Assembly (NCBI RefSeq): GCF_900172335.1
Contig: NZ_FWFX01000002.1
Location: forward strand, 62,001-126,000
Length of the DNA: 64,000 bases
Direction: 5' to 3'
From: Roseovarius albus
Lineage (GTDB): Bacteria > Pseudomonadota > Alphaproteobacteria > Rhodobacterales > Rhodobacteraceae
Part shown: positions 16,302 to 26,903 of the stretch, in pieces
How the letters are laid out: every line of letters begins with the position of its first letter
Position numbering within the stretch: position 1 is the first letter of the stretch
Translations under genes and position numbers: made by a program
The notes under the pieces: generated by a model
Told to the model about the DNA's origin: nothing
The model's input: the letters and a program-made list of their open reading frames with translations, nothing else
Databases searched by the model: none

Positions 16302-16652
16302 GTGCGTATTCTGTGGCTCACGTTCGGAGTTATCTGTGTCGCACTTGGGGCAATCGGTGTGATTTTACCCTTGTTGCCAACTGTACCCTTCATGTTGCTG
16401 GCGGCATTTTGTTTTGCACGGTCTTCCGAGCGTTTGCATCACTGGCTGGTGATGCATCCTCAATTCGGCCCGGCCATTCAAAATTGGCAGGAATACGGAG
16501 CGGTCAGTCGTCGCGCCAAACGATTGGCCACGGTATCTGTACTGCTGGTTTGGGGCTTGACGATTGTTTTGGGCGCACCGGGATATGTGATCGCTATACA
16601 GGCGGTCGTGTTGAGTGCGGTGATGCTGTTTTTGTGGACGCGGCCCGATTAA
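16302..16652 (+). CDS. YbaN-family (DUF454) membrane protein
   Basis: A 116-residue inner-membrane protein starting at GTG, two bases after the previous stop, so the pair is co-translated. The N-terminal block with GVILPLLPTVPFMLLAAFCFARSS is the family hallmark, followed by HWLVMHPQFGPAIQNW and two more hydrophobic segments. The role of the family is not established. Confidence 0.85.
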   Translation: MRILWLTFGVICVALGAIGVILPLLPTVPFMLLAAFCFARSSERLHHWLVMHPQFGPAIQNWQEYGAVSRRAKRLATVSVLLVWGLTIVLGAPGYVIAIQAVVLSAVMLFLWTRPD

Positions 16653-16673
16653 ATCGGACCGCGCCGGTTTTTT
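16640..16673 (+). terminator. Candidate terminator after the YbaN-like gene
   Basis: GCGGCCCGATT and AATCGGACCGC form an eleven-base stem with one mismatch around the stop codon, and a T-run follows a few bases later (16668-16673). The gap between stem and T-run is longer than usual. It would separate this gene from the convergent mscL. Confidence 0.45.
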
Positions 16674-16681
16674 GTAAAGTC

Positions 16682-17098
16682 TTACTTTTTGAGAGAGTCG
16701 CGGATTTCCATCAGGATATCCAGTTCCGAAGGTCCGGCGGGCGCTTCCTCGGCAGGGGCTTCTTCCTCTTTCTTTTTGGCGCGGTTGACTGCCTTGACCA
16801 GCATGAAGACAACGAAGGCAATGGTCAGAAAATTGATGATGGCCATGATGAAGCGACCATAGGCAAAAACGGCGGCACCGGCTTCTTCCGCCGCTGCAAG
16901 AGAGGCGTATTCGCCACCGTCAAGCACGGCGAACAGGCCTGCAAAATCAATCCCGCCCAGAAACAGGCTGATGACCGGGTTGATCAGATCAGCGACAAGC
17001 GAGCCTACAATCGCGGTAAAGGCCGCGCCGATGATGATACCAACGGCCATATCCATGACATTGCCCTTGGCGATGAAGTCTTTGAATTCTTGAATCAT
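16682..17098 (-). CDS. mscL: Large-conductance mechanosensitive channel MscL
   Basis: A 138-residue channel of the inner membrane that opens under osmotic down-shock. It has the typical N-terminal amphipathic helix ([13 protein letters not shown]), TM1 with [18 protein letters not shown], a periplasmic loop that is Ala/Glu-rich, TM2 with [19 protein letters not shown], and a cytoplasmic end with an acidic Ala/Pro/Glu insert before the final amphipathic helix. The length is normal for the family. Confidence 0.96.
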   Translation of the reverse strand: MIQEFKDFIAKGNVMDMAVGIIIGAAFTAIVGSLVADLINPVISLFLGGIDFAGLFAVLDGGEYASLAAAEEAGAAVFAYGRFIMAIINFLTIAFVVFMLVKAVNRAKKKEEEAPAEEAPAGPSELDILMEIRDSLKK

Positions 17099-17256
17099 GT
17101 GAATTGTCCCAGCTTTTCTTGATCATTGGTGGCGAATGCGACCGATTGCGACACGCTTGGCCTATTCATGCTCATTATGTCAGGGGAAAGGCGCGTGCGT
17201 GTTCCCTCCTGCAGAAGGTACTTGTACCCTGTTTTCAAGCGTCATAGGGTCCGGCC

Positions 17257-17646
17257 ATGAGCCACAAATTCCCGATCCGCGTTTACTATGAAGATACCGA
17301 CATGGGCGGTATAGTCTACTATGCCAACTACCTGAAATTCATTGAGCGGGCACGCAGTGACTGGGTGCGCCACATGGGTGTCGATCAAGTTCAGATGATG
17401 GAAGAGGACGGTGTTATCTTTGCTGTGCGCCGGGTCGAGGCGGATTTTCATGCGCCCGCAGGCTTTGACGATGAATTGGTTGTGGTGACCAAAACTGTGG
17501 CCGTAACTGGCGCGCGTTTAATCGTGGACCAGCAGGTGTTTCGCGATGATGAGTTGCTGTTTTCGGCGCAGGTGACCATTGTCTGCATCGCTGAAACCGG
17601 GCAGCCAGCGCGGCTTCCGGCAAATATCCGCCTGATCCTGCACTAA
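17257..17646 (+). CDS. ybgC: Acyl-CoA thioesterase YbgC
   Basis: A 129-residue hot-dog-fold thioesterase acting on short- or medium-chain acyl-CoA. The signature YYEDTDMGGIVYYANYLKFIERAR (core DTDMGGIVYY, with the catalytic Asp) is intact near 10-30. The gene heads the Tol-Pal cluster, as in many proteobacteria. It lies 110 bases before tolQ, so either shared or separate transcription is possible. Confidence 0.92.
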   Translation: MSHKFPIRVYYEDTDMGGIVYYANYLKFIERARSDWVRHMGVDQVQMMEEDGVIFAVRRVEADFHAPAGFDDELVVVTKTVAVTGARLIVDQQVFRDDELLFSAQVTIVCIAETGQPARLPANIRLILH

Positions 17647-17755
17647 ATCCGGGCTTTTTAACCCTGTGATGCGGTTGATGTTGGATTTCCCCTTGGAAAT
17701 GCGGTAGTTTGCCTCACAAAGGGCCGCAATAAGGCCAATAAAAAAGAGCAGGCAG

Positions 17756-18451
17756 ATGGAAGCAGAAACCCTGGCATTGGCACAGGAGGTTGATTTCTCC
17801 TTGTGGGCGCTATTCGCACGCGCCACTTTAATCGTGAAACTTGTGATGTTGATGCTGATCGTGGCCTCGTTCTGGGCTTGGTCGATTATCATTCAGAAAA
17901 CACTTGTTTACAGACGCGCGCATGAAGAGGCAGATAGGTTTGATCTGCGGTTCTGGTCGGGTGAGCCGCTGGATGAATTGTTTGATGAGATTGGACCGGA
18001 GCCCAAGGGGCATTCGGAGAGGATCTTTGCCGCAGGCATGACTGAATGGCGGCGAAGTCACCGAAATGATGGCGGATTGATTGCTGGAGCTACCGCGCGA
18101 ATTGACCGCAGCATGGACGTGGCCATCGCCAAAGAGGCGGAAGGGTTGCAAAATGGGTTGCAGGTCTTGGCGACGGTCGGTTCAACAGCACCGTTTATCG
18201 GCTTGTTCGGGACGGTTTGGGGTATCATGAATGCCTTTATCGAAATTGCCGAGCAGCAAAACACCAACCTTGCGGTGGTAGCGCCGGGGATTGCCGAGGC
18301 CTTGCTGGCCACGGGTCTGGGTCTGTTGGCGGCGATCCCGGCGGTGGTTTTTTACAACAAGCTAAGTGCGGACAGTGACCGCATCGTTGCGGGTTATGAG
18401 GCCTTTGCCGATGAGTTTGCCACCATTCTTAGCCGCCAGTTGGATAGTTGA
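17756..18451 (+). CDS. tolQ: Tol-Pal system motor subunit TolQ
   Basis: A 231-residue inner-membrane protein of the MotA/ExbB/TolQ family. One N-terminal membrane helix (residues 24-45) is followed by a cytoplasmic loop and two late helices; LQVLATVGSTAPFIGLFGTVWGIM and LLATGLGLLAAIPAVVFYN are the conserved pore blocks. TolQ and TolR form the proton channel that energises TolA during outer-membrane constriction at division. It is followed three bases later by tolR. Confidence 0.96.
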   Translation: MEAETLALAQEVDFSLWALFARATLIVKLVMLMLIVASFWAWSIIIQKTLVYRRAHEEADRFDLRFWSGEPLDELFDEIGPEPKGHSERIFAAGMTEWRRSHRNDGGLIAGATARIDRSMDVAIAKEAEGLQNGLQVLATVGSTAPFIGLFGTVWGIMNAFIEIAEQQNTNLAVVAPGIAEALLATGLGLLAAIPAVVFYNKLSADSDRIVAGYEAFADEFATILSRQLDS

Positions 18452-18454
18452 GCC

Positions 18455-18928
18455 ATGGGCGCGGGTGTTGTTCAGAAATCGGGAAACGGCGGGCGTCGTC
18501 GCCGAGGTGGCGGGCGTAGCCGCCCGATGGCAGAGATTAACGTCACGCCGTTTGTGGATGTGATGCTGGTGCTGCTGATCATTTTCATGGTGGCCGCGCC
18601 TCTGAGCATTGTGGGCGTGCCAGTTGAATTGCCGAAAACAGCGGCCAGCGCCCTGCCGGGAGAGCAGGAAGAACCGTTGTCCATTACGATTGCTGCTGAT
18701 GGACAGGTGATGATCCAGACCACCGAGGTGGAGCGTGGGGAATTGGTGACACGATTGCAGGGCATTGCATCCGAGCGGGACAGTACACGGATCTATCTGC
18801 GCGCGGATGGGGCGGTGCCTTATGCCGAAGTAATGCAGGTGATGGGCGCGCTGAACCGGGGTGGGTTTTCGGATATCGGTTTGGTGACCGATACCGGCGG
18901 CCCCAGCCTTGATGGGCAAGGCGGCTGA
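18455..18928 (+). CDS. tolR: Tol-Pal system motor subunit TolR
   Basis: A 157-residue ExbD/TolR-family protein. After a basic Gly/Arg-rich start, AEINVTPFVDVMLVLLIIFMV gives the single membrane helix with the proton-binding Asp (VTPFVDVMLVLL core, about 27-45). The periplasmic domain continues to the end. The last 17 bases overlap the tolA start, so the two are translationally coupled. Confidence 0.95.
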   Translation: MGAGVVQKSGNGGRRRRGGGRSRPMAEINVTPFVDVMLVLLIIFMVAAPLSIVGVPVELPKTAASALPGEQEEPLSITIAADGQVMIQTTEVERGELVTRLQGIASERDSTRIYLRADGAVPYAEVMQVMGALNRGGFSDIGLVTDTGGPSLDGQGG

Positions 18929-20054
18929 GGCTGGGCGGACACGAGGTTTAGACCGGGTGAACACAGGTCAGATCATATCGGGTGTTGGTCACTTGGGCCT
19001 GATTGCGTTTGCGCTGTTTGGCGGGGCGTTCCAGTCGGAACCGTTGCCGATGGAGGTTAGTGAGGTGACAGCCATTTCAAGCGAAGACTTTGCCCTGCTG
19101 ATGGCGCAAACTCAGGCGCCTGATGCTGTGGCCAATGTCGACACGCCTGAACCACCCGAGGCGGGCGAAGCGGTGCCTGATTTAACGTCTGATACGGATG
19201 AAACCCCGGTTGTTGCGCAGCCCGAGGTGGCTGAGCCTGATGTGCCGGATGAGGCGCCTGACGTTGCAGAACTTGCCCCGCCCGAGGCCGAGGTGACGGA
19301 TGAGGCCCCGGTGTTGCAGCCGCCTTCGGAGGAAGTTGCAGTCCTGCCAGAAATAAATCCCGAATCTCAACCACGTCCTGCGGATGTCATCGCCCCTGAG
19401 GCGGTAGAAGCGCCCGAACCGGATGTGCGGATCGATGATGTCGATCAACAGGAAACCCAGCCTGATGAAGCCGAAACAGTGGTCGAGGATGAGCAGGAAG
19501 AAACTGCCCGGCAAGAAACCACGACAGAGATTGTAACCGAGGCTGAGGAAGAAGAGGACGCGCCTATCGCACCTACTGCTTCTGTGCGGCCAGTAGCGCG
19601 CCCGTCACGACCAGTTGAAGAGCCGGCAGAAGAGGTTGTGCAAGACGTACCATCCACCGAAAACTCATCAGTTGAGGATGCATTGGCCGAAGCGTTGGGA
19701 ACTACGCAGACCGAAACACGTCCCGCTGGACCGCCGTTGACCGCTGGTGAAAAAGACGCCCTGCGCTTAGGGGTGCAACAATGTTGGAATGTGGGTAGTC
19801 TGAGCACAGATGCCCTGCAAACCATCGTGGTTGTGGCTTTTCAAATGACCGAGGATGCAAAACCTGTCGCCAATTCGATCCGCATGGTCAGTTCCAGCGG
19901 TGGCAGCAGCAGTTCCGCCCAACAAGCCTTTGATGCCGCGCGCCGGGCAATCATCCGTTGTGGTGCACGCGGCTATGATTTACCCGCCGAGAAGTATGAC
20001 CAATGGCGCGAAGTTGAGATCACCTTCAATCCCGAAAACATGAGGATTAAATGA
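18912..20054 (+). CDS. tolA: TolA-like envelope protein with a Pro/acidic linker
   Basis: A 380-residue protein with a membrane anchor near residues 15-38 ([20 protein letters not shown]), a very long spacer rich in Pro, Glu, Val and Asp (about 45-260), and a C-terminal domain of about 110 residues that contains [15 protein letters not shown]. It is called TolA from its position between tolR and tolB and from its architecture. The spacer is unlike the Ala/Lys helical one of enteric TolA. The start at 18912 lies inside tolR; a GTG at 18957 is an alternative. Its stop overlaps tolB. Confidence 0.85.
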   Translation: MGKAAEAGRTRGLDRVNTGQIISGVGHLGLIAFALFGGAFQSEPLPMEVSEVTAISSEDFALLMAQTQAPDAVANVDTPEPPEAGEAVPDLTSDTDETPVVAQPEVAEPDVPDEAPDVAELAPPEAEVTDEAPVLQPPSEEVAVLPEINPESQPRPADVIAPEAVEAPEPDVRIDDVDQQETQPDEAETVVEDEQEETARQETTTEIVTEAEEEEDAPIAPTASVRPVARPSRPVEEPAEEVVQDVPSTENSSVEDALAEALGTTQTETRPAGPPLTAGEKDALRLGVQQCWNVGSLSTDALQTIVVVAFQMTEDAKPVANSIRMVSSSGGSSSSAQQAFDAARRAIIRCGARGYDLPAEKYDQWREVEITFNPENMRIK

Positions 20055-21376
20055 TGAAACATGTTCTGACCCTTTTGGCAGCTTTCCTGATCGGGGCCAC
20101 GCCTGTCGCTGCGCAGGACAGTCAGCCCCTTAAGATCATCGTGGATCAGGGTGTGATTGAACCACTGCCCTTTGCGGTGCCGGATTTTGTGGCGGGGTCT
20201 TCGGCCTCGGCGGAATATGCGCGCAACATTGCACGGGTGGTTTCGGCAGACCTGAGCGGCACGGGGTTGTTCCGGGAAATCCCGTCAAATGCCTACATCA
20301 GCCAGATCACCAGTTTTTCCAGCCCGGTTCAGTTTGCCGACTGGAAGGCGATCAACGCCGAGGCGCTGGTTACAGGGTTCGTGAACGTCGATGCCTCGGG
20401 CAAGCTGGTGGTGCAGTTTCGGGTATATGATGTCTTTGCCGGGCAGGAGATGTCACAGGGCCTGCAGTTCGTTGGCACTCCGGATGGCTGGCGACGCATG
20501 GCGCATAAGGTGGCGGATGAGGTTTACAAACGCATCACTGGCGAAGGGGCATATTTCGACAGTCGAGTGGTGTTTGTCTCGGAAACCGGGCCCAAGAATC
20601 AACGTGAAAAGCGGCTTGCGATCATGGATTACGATGGGGCGAATGTCTCTTACCTGACGGACAGTTCGTCCATCGTTTTGGCACCACGGTTCTCTCCCTC
20701 TGGATCGCAGGTGCTCTACACCAGCTATGAAAGCGGCTTTCCCAGGATCAATGTTCTGGACGTTTCCAACGTTGCTCGTCGCGCGCTTGAGGGGCAGGAT
20801 GGGACGATGAGCTTTGCGCCACGCTTTGCCCCGGATGGGCGCACAGTGGTTTATAGTCTGACGCGGGGCGGGAATACCGACCTCTACACCATGGATATCA
20901 ACACAGGGGCCAGCCAGCGCCTGACCAATGCACCTTCGATTGAGACCGCGCCGAGTTTTAGTCCAGATGGTAGCCAGATCGTCTTTGAAAGTGATCGCTC
21001 GGGCACGCCGCAGCTTTATGTCATGTCGTCTGGCGGAGGCGAGGCCACGCGTATCAGCTTTGGCAAGGGCCGCTATGGTACGCCGGTCTGGTCGCCACGT
21101 GGGGATTACATCGCCTTTACCAAGCAATCCAAAGGGCGGTTCCATATTGGCGTTATGCGCACCAATGGCAGCGAAGAGCGATTGCTGACCGCTTCCTTTC
21201 TGGATGAAGGGCCGACCTGGGCCCCGAATGGTCGGGTGATCATGTTCACACGTGAAACCGCCGGGGCCAGCGGGGCGTCAAGCCTGTGGTCAGTAGACAT
21301 CACCGGGCGAAATTTGCGTCAGGTGGCCACCAATACAGGGGCCAGCGACCCGGCTTGGTCACCGTTGCAGAATTGA
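20051..21376 (+). CDS. tolB: Tol-Pal system periplasmic protein TolB
   Basis: A 441-residue periplasmic protein with a clear signal peptide (cleavage after AQ, ending near TPVAAQ at 22). The N-terminal domain spans to about 160 and the rest is a six-bladed beta propeller with repeated blade motifs such as [30 protein letters not shown] and [14 protein letters not shown]. TolB links Pal to TolA. Its ATG overlaps the tolA stop. Confidence 0.96.
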   Translation: MMKHVLTLLAAFLIGATPVAAQDSQPLKIIVDQGVIEPLPFAVPDFVAGSSASAEYARNIARVVSADLSGTGLFREIPSNAYISQITSFSSPVQFADWKAINAEALVTGFVNVDASGKLVVQFRVYDVFAGQEMSQGLQFVGTPDGWRRMAHKVADEVYKRITGEGAYFDSRVVFVSETGPKNQREKRLAIMDYDGANVSYLTDSSSIVLAPRFSPSGSQVLYTSYESGFPRINVLDVSNVARRALEGQDGTMSFAPRFAPDGRTVVYSLTRGGNTDLYTMDINTGASQRLTNAPSIETAPSFSPDGSQIVFESDRSGTPQLYVMSSGGGEATRISFGKGRYGTPVWSPRGDYIAFTKQSKGRFHIGVMRTNGSEERLLTASFLDEGPTWAPNGRVIMFTRETAGASGASSLWSVDITGRNLRQVATNTGASDPAWSPLQN

Positions 21377-21456
21377 ACAGCCATGCGTTCCCAAAGTGAG
21401 GGGCGTGTGATATGAAAAGACAAAAGAGCAGTTGAAAATAAAAACGAGGCAATGAG

Positions 21457-21963
21457 ATGAATATCCTGAGCAAGACAATGATTGCCTGTGTCGGTTTGGC
21501 ACTGGCAGCCTGTACGCAGCCTGAGTATCTGCAAGGTGTTGACGGCAACGGCGCTGGTTCAGGCGCGTATGGAAGCGGTAGCGCGCAAGATCCGACGTCG
21601 CCACTGTATTTCCAGCAAACTGTTGGGGACCGCGTGTTGTTTGCCGTGGATCAGTCCACGATCAGCCCGGAAGGAGCCGCCACTTTGGATGGGCAGGCGC
21701 AGTGGTTGATGACCAACACGGCCTACTCAGCGATCATCGAAGGTCACGCAGACGAGCAGGGCACACGCGAATACAACCTCGCGCTGGGCGCGCGCCGTGC
21801 CAATGCGGTGCAAGAGTATTTGTTGAGCAAAGGTGTTGCCGGTAATCGCATGAAAGTGGTGAGCTACGGTAAAGAGCGCCCACTTGAAGTGTGTAGCGAC
21901 GAAGCCTGTTATAACAAGAACCGCCGGGCGGTGACTGTGGTTTCGGCCATCCCGAATAGTTAA
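21457..21963 (+). CDS. pal: Peptidoglycan-associated lipoprotein Pal
   Basis: A 168-residue outer-membrane lipoprotein. The lipobox LAAC gives the acylated Cys19. The C-terminal OmpA-like domain has VLFAVDQSTISPEG, the peptidoglycan-binding block IIEGHADEQGTREYNLALGARRA and an end Cys pair (VCSDEACYNKNRRA). A good ribosome binding site (GAGG) precedes the ATG. It anchors the Tol machinery to the cell wall. Confidence 0.97.
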   Translation: MNILSKTMIACVGLALAACTQPEYLQGVDGNGAGSGAYGSGSAQDPTSPLYFQQTVGDRVLFAVDQSTISPEGAATLDGQAQWLMTNTAYSAIIEGHADEQGTREYNLALGARRANAVQEYLLSKGVAGNRMKVVSYGKERPLEVCSDEACYNKNRRAVTVVSAIPNS

Positions 21964-21979
21964 ATTAAGGGCCAGAGTA

Positions 21980-22822
21980 ATGCGCTTTTTGTTTCCGGTC
22001 ATTGTGGGTTTGGTGCTGACGGCACCTGTTGGAGTGCTGGCACAAAGCCAGGATGAAACACTTGCTGATATCCGGCAGGAGCTTTCAGTGCTTTATGTTG
22101 AGATCCAGAAACTCAAGCGCGAGCTGAGCACGACAGGAGCTTCGGGGCAACTGACCGGGGGCGGTAGCCTGATTGACCGGGTCAATGCGATTGAAAGTGA
22201 GCTGCAGAGGCTCACGTCGAAAACCGAAGAGCTTGAGCACAAAGTTGTGCGCGTAGCCCAAGATGGCGGAAACCGGATCGGGGATCTGGAATTCCGCCTG
22301 TGCGAGCTGGAAGCCAAGTGCGATATAGGTTCATTGGAACCGGGCAGCACTTTGGGCGGTGTGACGGCTGGCAATGACACAGGCGGCGGAGTGGTGACAC
22401 CTTTACCATCTGTGGAAGGCGAAGAAGAGGTCGAGCTGGCCATCGGAGAGCGTGCCGATTTTGAAACGGCCCAAGCCGCATTGGAATCCGGAAGTTATGC
22501 GGCGGCTGCGGAGCAGTTTGCCAATTTCCAGACGAACTACCCAGGCAGCCCTTTGAGTGGGCAGGCAGGTCTGTTGCGTGGTCAGGCGCTTGATGGTGCT
22601 GGCGATAAAACGGGTGCGGCACGGTCCTATCTCGACACATTCAGCGCAGCCCCCAACGGACCGCAGGCCCCGGACGCGCTCTATCTGCTCGGCAACTCTC
22701 TGGGGCAATTGGGGCAGACCGATGAGGCTTGCGTTACACTTGGCGAGGTTGGCGTGCGCTTCCCCGGATCAGAAGCTGAGGGCAAAGCACGCGCAGCCTT
22801 GTCCGAATTGGGATGTCAGTGA
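21980..22822 (+). CDS. cpoB: Cell division coordinator CpoB (YbgF)
   Basis: A 280-residue periplasmic protein. A signal peptide (MRFLFPVIVGLVLTAPVGVLAQ) is followed by a coiled coil (about 25-95, DETLADIRQELSVLYVEIQ) that trimerises the family, a Gly/Thr-rich linker, and C-terminal TPR repeats (FETAQAALESGSYAAAAEQF). CpoB links outer-membrane constriction to cell wall synthesis. It follows pal by 16 bases and overlaps tilS. Confidence 0.92.
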   Translation: MRFLFPVIVGLVLTAPVGVLAQSQDETLADIRQELSVLYVEIQKLKRELSTTGASGQLTGGGSLIDRVNAIESELQRLTSKTEELEHKVVRVAQDGGNRIGDLEFRLCELEAKCDIGSLEPGSTLGGVTAGNDTGGGVVTPLPSVEGEEEVELAIGERADFETAQAALESGSYAAAAEQFANFQTNYPGSPLSGQAGLLRGQALDGAGDKTGAARSYLDTFSAAPNGPQAPDALYLLGNSLGQLGQTDEACVTLGEVGVRFPGSEAEGKARAALSELGCQ

Positions 22823-24084
22823 CAGGCAAAACCGGGCTGCTCCACAACCGGGTGACCGGCTTTTTCCTCCCGGCCTCTCCTGAAATGCTAGGCGTGGCTG
22901 TGTCTGGTGGGAGCGATTCTCTGGCGTTGTTGCATATTTTGCGTGATTGGCAGGAGGAGGGCGGCTCAAAGATTTACGCGGTGACGGTGGATCACGGTTT
23001 GCGGTCGGAGGCAGCGGAAGAAGCCGAGCAGGTTGCCCAGCTTTGCAGTGGTTTGGGGATCCCTCATCAGACATTGAAGTGGCAGGGCTGGGATGGGCAG
23101 GGTAACTTGTCCGATCGGGCACGACGCGCGCGCTACAGATTGATGGCGGACTGGGCCGAAGCGCAGGGGATCAGCCACATTGCCATTGGCCATACTACAG
23201 ATGATCAGGCCGAGACGTTTTTGATGCGACTGGCACGCGAGGCTGGCGTTGATGGATTATCAGCGATGGCGGAGAGCTGGCGGCAGGGGGCAGTTACTTT
23301 TTGCCGACCGATGTTGAACGTCACCCGCAAAGAGCTGCGTGAAGACTTACAGGCGCGCGATGTGCAATGGATTGATGATCCCAGCAACGAAGATGATACA
23401 TATCAACGGGTCCGGGCGCGTCAGGCAATGGGGCATCTGGCAGATCTGGGCATAACCGCGCGAGGATTGTCGACCGTCGCGAAACACATGGCGGAGGTGC
23501 GGCAGACGCTGTATTGGTATGTGTTTCTGGCCGCACGCGAATGCGTACGTTTTCAAGCGGGCGATATCATCATTGACCGTAAAGGATATCGTGCTTTGCG
23601 GCCCGAAGTGGCGCGGCGTCTGTTACAGATGGCGCTGAAATGGATCAATGGCACAGATTATGCGCCGCGTGGCCGGGCAATGGATTTGTTATTGGAATCG
23701 ATCAGAGGTGGAACTGATATGACACTGCAGGGGTGCCTCATCCGGGTTGGTCAAGAACAGCTTCGGGTTTCGCGGGAGGCGGATGCCGCTGCTGAAACCA
23801 AGACCGAGATCTCAGATATTTGGGACGGGCGTTGGCGTGTGATTGCGCCGGAAAATGCGATGGATTTGAAGGGTTTGGAAATCCGTTCTTTGGGTGAATC
23901 TGGCCTGCCTTTTTGTCCGGATCGGCGTGACAGTGGTCTGCCAGCAACGTCGCTCAGAGCCAGTCCGGCAGTGTGGCAAGGGCAGGAAGTTCTAGCCGCG
24001 CCGTTGGCGGGACTGCATAATGGTTGGCAGGTTGAGTTGATTCGAGACGAAGATCATTTTTTCTCAATGCTATTATCGCATTGA
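22813..24084 (+). CDS. tilS: tRNA(Ile)-lysidine synthetase TilS
   Basis: A 423-residue cytoplasmic enzyme that converts C34 of tRNA-Ile(CAU) to lysidine so that it reads AUA. The N-type ATP pyrophosphatase motif SGGSDS is at 31-36, TVDHGLRSEA near 56, and AIGHTTDDQAETFLMRLARE is the conserved family block (about 128-145). The ATG lies ten bases inside the end of cpoB. Confidence 0.95.
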   Translation: MSVTGKTGLLHNRVTGFFLPASPEMLGVAVSGGSDSLALLHILRDWQEEGGSKIYAVTVDHGLRSEAAEEAEQVAQLCSGLGIPHQTLKWQGWDGQGNLSDRARRARYRLMADWAEAQGISHIAIGHTTDDQAETFLMRLAREAGVDGLSAMAESWRQGAVTFCRPMLNVTRKELREDLQARDVQWIDDPSNEDDTYQRVRARQAMGHLADLGITARGLSTVAKHMAEVRQTLYWYVFLAARECVRFQAGDIIIDRKGYRALRPEVARRLLQMALKWINGTDYAPRGRAMDLLLESIRGGTDMTLQGCLIRVGQEQLRVSREADAAAETKTEISDIWDGRWRVIAPENAMDLKGLEIRSLGESGLPFCPDRRDSGLPATSLRASPAVWQGQEVLAAPLAGLHNGWQVELIRDEDHFFSMLLSH

Positions 24085-24108
24085 ACATAACCGTATGATC
24101 TCTATTTA
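24081..24108 (+). promoter_or_regulatory. Candidate ftsH promoter
   Basis: TTGAAC (24081-24086) and TATTTA (24103-24108) are spaced 16 bases apart, 57 bases before the ftsH start. The -35 box overlaps the tilS stop. This could be used by the housekeeping or the heat-shock sigma factor, which would fit ftsH; the assignment is tentative. Confidence 0.4.
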
Positions 24109-24164
24109 AGATAGGCAGGGCTTGTGCTATGGGCAGGCCCACCTGAGACGTGAGGAGAGTTTCC

Positions 24165-26087
24165 TTGGGCAACGCACGAAATATCGCTTTCTGGCTGGTT
24201 CTGTTCCTGCTGATCCTAGCACTGTTCAACCTGTTCAGTGGATCCGGAAGTATCAACCAAAGCAAAACGGTTAAATACTCGGAATTCGTGGAACAGGTGG
24301 ATTCGGGGTCTGTCAGTCAAGTAACCTTGGACGGCGAAAACATCCGTTATCGTGATACCGCTGGAAAAGACTTTGTCACCATCCGCCCAGAGGATGCTGA
24401 AGTCACCAAGTTGCTGCTTGAAAAGGATATCCCATTCACGGCCGAACCACAGCAACAATCCGGATTCCAGTCCTTCTTACTAGCTCTTGCGCCGTTTATT
24501 CTTTTGATCGGGGTCTGGGTCTATTTCATGAATAGGATGCAAGGTGGTGGCAAAGGCGGCGCGATGGGCTTTGGTAAGTCCAAGGCCAAAATGCTGACCG
24601 AAAAACATGGCCGTGTGACCTTTGATGACGTCGCGGGTATCGACGAAGCCAAAGAAGAATTGGAAGAGATTGTTGAATTCCTGCGCAACCCGCAGAAATT
24701 TTCACGTCTTGGTGGCAAGATTCCGAAAGGCGCGTTGCTTGTGGGCCCTCCTGGCACTGGTAAAACATTGCTCGCCCGGGCCATCGCTGGCGAGGCGGGT
24801 GTGCCGTTCTTTACCATTTCTGGTTCTGACTTTGTGGAAATGTTCGTGGGTGTTGGTGCTTCGCGTGTGCGCGACATGTTCGAACAGGCGAAAAAGAACG
24901 CGCCTTGTATCGTGTTCATCGACGAGATTGACGCCGTAGGCCGCCATCGTGGTGCCGGATATGGCGGTGGTAACGACGAGCGCGAGCAGACATTGAACCA
25001 GTTGCTGGTCGAAATGGACGGTTTTGAAGCGAACGAAGGTGTGATCATCATCGCGGCGACCAACCGCAAAGATGTGCTGGATCCTGCGTTGTTGCGTCCG
25101 GGCCGGTTTGATCGCCAGGTCATGGTAATGAATCCTGACATTAAAGGCCGTGAGAAAATTCTGGGCGTGCATGCGCGCAAGACCCCGCTGGGCCCGGATG
25201 TAGATCTGCGTATCATCGCGCGCGGTACACCGGGGTTCTCGGGTGCGGATCTTGCGAACCTTGTGAACGAGGCAGCATTGATGGCCGCCCGTGTTGGACG
25301 CCGTTTCGTCACCATGGAAGACTTTGAGAACGCCAAGGATAAGGTCATGATGGGCGCGGAACGGCGCTCGATGGTCTTGACCGATGATCAAAAAGAGAAG
25401 ACCGCCTATCACGAAGCCGGCCATGCTGTGGTTGGCTTGGCATTGCCGCAGTGTGACCCGGTTTACAAAGCGACGATCATTCCACGTGGTGGCGCGTTGG
25501 GGATGGTTGTGTCTTTGCCTGAAATCGACCGTCTGAACTGGCACAAATCTGAATGCGAAGAAAAACTGGCCATGACCATGGCTGGTAAAGCAGCTGAGAT
25601 TATTAAATACGGTCCTGATAATGTTTCAAACGGCCCAGCCGGTGACATTCAACAGGCCAGTGGTCTGGCGCGGGCCATGGTTCTGCGTTGGGGCATGTCT
25701 GACAAGGTCGGTAACGTTGATTACGAGCAGGCCCACGAAGGTTACAGCGGTAATGCGGCTGGGGGCTTCTCAATTTCAGCGAACACCAAGGAGTTGATCG
25801 AGGATGAGGTCAAACTCATGATTGATCACGCCTACGAGCGCGCCTACAAAATCCTGACCGAGCGCAAGGATGATTGGGAGCGTCTGGCACAGGGGCTTCT
25901 GGAATATGAGACCCTGACGGGCGAAGAGATTGAGCGTGTGATGCGCGGTGAACCGCCTGAAGACAGCGGGGGTGATCAGGCCTCGGATGAGCCTGAAAAG
26001 CCATCCGTTACTGCGATCCCGAAAACCCAACCCAAAGTGACGGGCGGGGATAGTGAAGGCGGGTTGGAGCCCGAGCCGACGGCATGA
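24165..26087 (+). CDS. ftsH: ATP-dependent zinc metalloprotease FtsH
   Basis: A 640-residue membrane AAA+ protease that degrades membrane and unstable regulatory proteins. The TTG at 24165 is chosen as start because GAGGAG lies seven bases upstream and the product begins [10 protein letters not shown], as in relatives; a GTG 15 bases earlier overlaps that site. Two membrane helices frame a periplasmic domain. Walker A GPPGTGKT (194-201), Walker [11 protein letters not shown], and the zinc motif HEAGH (416-420) are intact. It overlaps the next gene by four bases. Confidence 0.97.
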   Translation: MGNARNIAFWLVLFLLILALFNLFSGSGSINQSKTVKYSEFVEQVDSGSVSQVTLDGENIRYRDTAGKDFVTIRPEDAEVTKLLLEKDIPFTAEPQQQSGFQSFLLALAPFILLIGVWVYFMNRMQGGGKGGAMGFGKSKAKMLTEKHGRVTFDDVAGIDEAKEELEEIVEFLRNPQKFSRLGGKIPKGALLVGPPGTGKTLLARAIAGEAGVPFFTISGSDFVEMFVGVGASRVRDMFEQAKKNAPCIVFIDEIDAVGRHRGAGYGGGNDEREQTLNQLLVEMDGFEANEGVIIIAATNRKDVLDPALLRPGRFDRQVMVMNPDIKGREKILGVHARKTPLGPDVDLRIIARGTPGFSGADLANLVNEAALMAARVGRRFVTMEDFENAKDKVMMGAERRSMVLTDDQKEKTAYHEAGHAVVGLALPQCDPVYKATIIPRGGALGMVVSLPEIDRLNWHKSECEEKLAMTMAGKAAEIIKYGPDNVSNGPAGDIQQASGLARAMVLRWGMSDKVGNVDYEQAHEGYSGNAAGGFSISANTKELIEDEVKLMIDHAYERAYKILTERKDDWERLAQGLLEYETLTGEEIERVMRGEPPEDSGGDQASDEPEKPSVTAIPKTQPKVTGGDSEGGLEPEPTA

Positions 26088-26872
26088 ATTCAGCACAGCA
26101 AACACCCGACTGGAATCCAGGCGCATATGCCCGGTTCCACGATCAGCGCCTGCGCCCGGCATTGGATCTGCTGAATGCTGTGGGCCAGATGAGTGCTGGT
26201 GATGTCATTGATCTGGGTTGCGGCAATGGTGCGATGGGCAAGGCACTGCGTGCCCGGGCCGGAACGTCGCGTGAGGTGATCGGTGTTGATGCCTCGCCCG
26301 CGATGCTGGACAAGGCGCGTGGCGAGAAAAGCTATTCCATTTTGCAGCAGGCAGACATAAATGACTGGCATCCGCGTCGTGCGCCTGGACTGCTATTTTC
26401 TAATGCAGCGCTGCACTGGGTCGGAAACCACGAACAGTTGATGCCTCGGTTGGCCTCCATGCTGGGCAAAGGTGGGACCTTGGCCATCCAAATGCCGCAT
26501 CAGAACAAGGCTCCTTCGCATCGGGTTTGGCTGAGCTTGGTGGAAGAGCTATACCCCGGTCGGGTTGAGAAGATGGGAACACCCGGAGTGATGGCCCCGG
26601 TTAAATACGAAGAGTTGCTTGGGCCTTTGGGGCAGTTCCGCCTTTGGGAAACCGAATATTATCAGCGCCTTGTGGCCGAAAAAGGTAGCCATCCGGTGCG
26701 TCGCTTTACCGAAAGCACCTATGCTCGCCCGATCTTGGATGCTTTAGATGCCGAGGAAAAAGCGGATCTGATTGCGCGATATGAGGATGTCATGCATTCG
26801 GCCTATCCTGTGCGCGAGGATGGTTCAGTTCTGTTTCCGTTCCGCCGAATGTTCTTTACCTTAACAGTGTAA
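26084..26872 (+). CDS. Trans-aconitate methyltransferase-like protein
   Basis: A 262-residue SAM-dependent methyltransferase. The start ATG overlaps the ftsH stop. Motif I is [15 protein letters not shown] (about 41-55), a motif II aspartate is in [12 protein letters not shown], and [19 protein letters not shown] matches the trans-aconitate 2-methyltransferase (Tam) family well. Tam detoxifies trans-aconitate, which inhibits aconitase. Assignment to the family is firm; exact substrate is inference. Confidence 0.75.
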   Translation: MNSAQQTPDWNPGAYARFHDQRLRPALDLLNAVGQMSAGDVIDLGCGNGAMGKALRARAGTSREVIGVDASPAMLDKARGEKSYSILQQADINDWHPRRAPGLLFSNAALHWVGNHEQLMPRLASMLGKGGTLAIQMPHQNKAPSHRVWLSLVEELYPGRVEKMGTPGVMAPVKYEELLGPLGQFRLWETEYYQRLVAEKGSHPVRRFTESTYARPILDALDAEEKADLIARYEDVMHSAYPVREDGSVLFPFRRMFFTLTV

Positions 26873-26903
26873 GAGCTCCGCACTACAGCTTAAATCACAC
26901 CGT

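Noticed and set aside
16208..17122. 304-residue plus-strand frame across the YbaN-like and mscL genes
   Set aside because: It overlaps three good genes in other frames or strands and has a composition typical of a shadow.
20453..21145. 230-residue frame antisense to tolB
   Set aside because: Shadow of tolB with no motif.
24702..25544. 280-residue frame antisense to ftsH
   Set aside because: Shadow of ftsH, with His/Arg-rich composition and no start signals.
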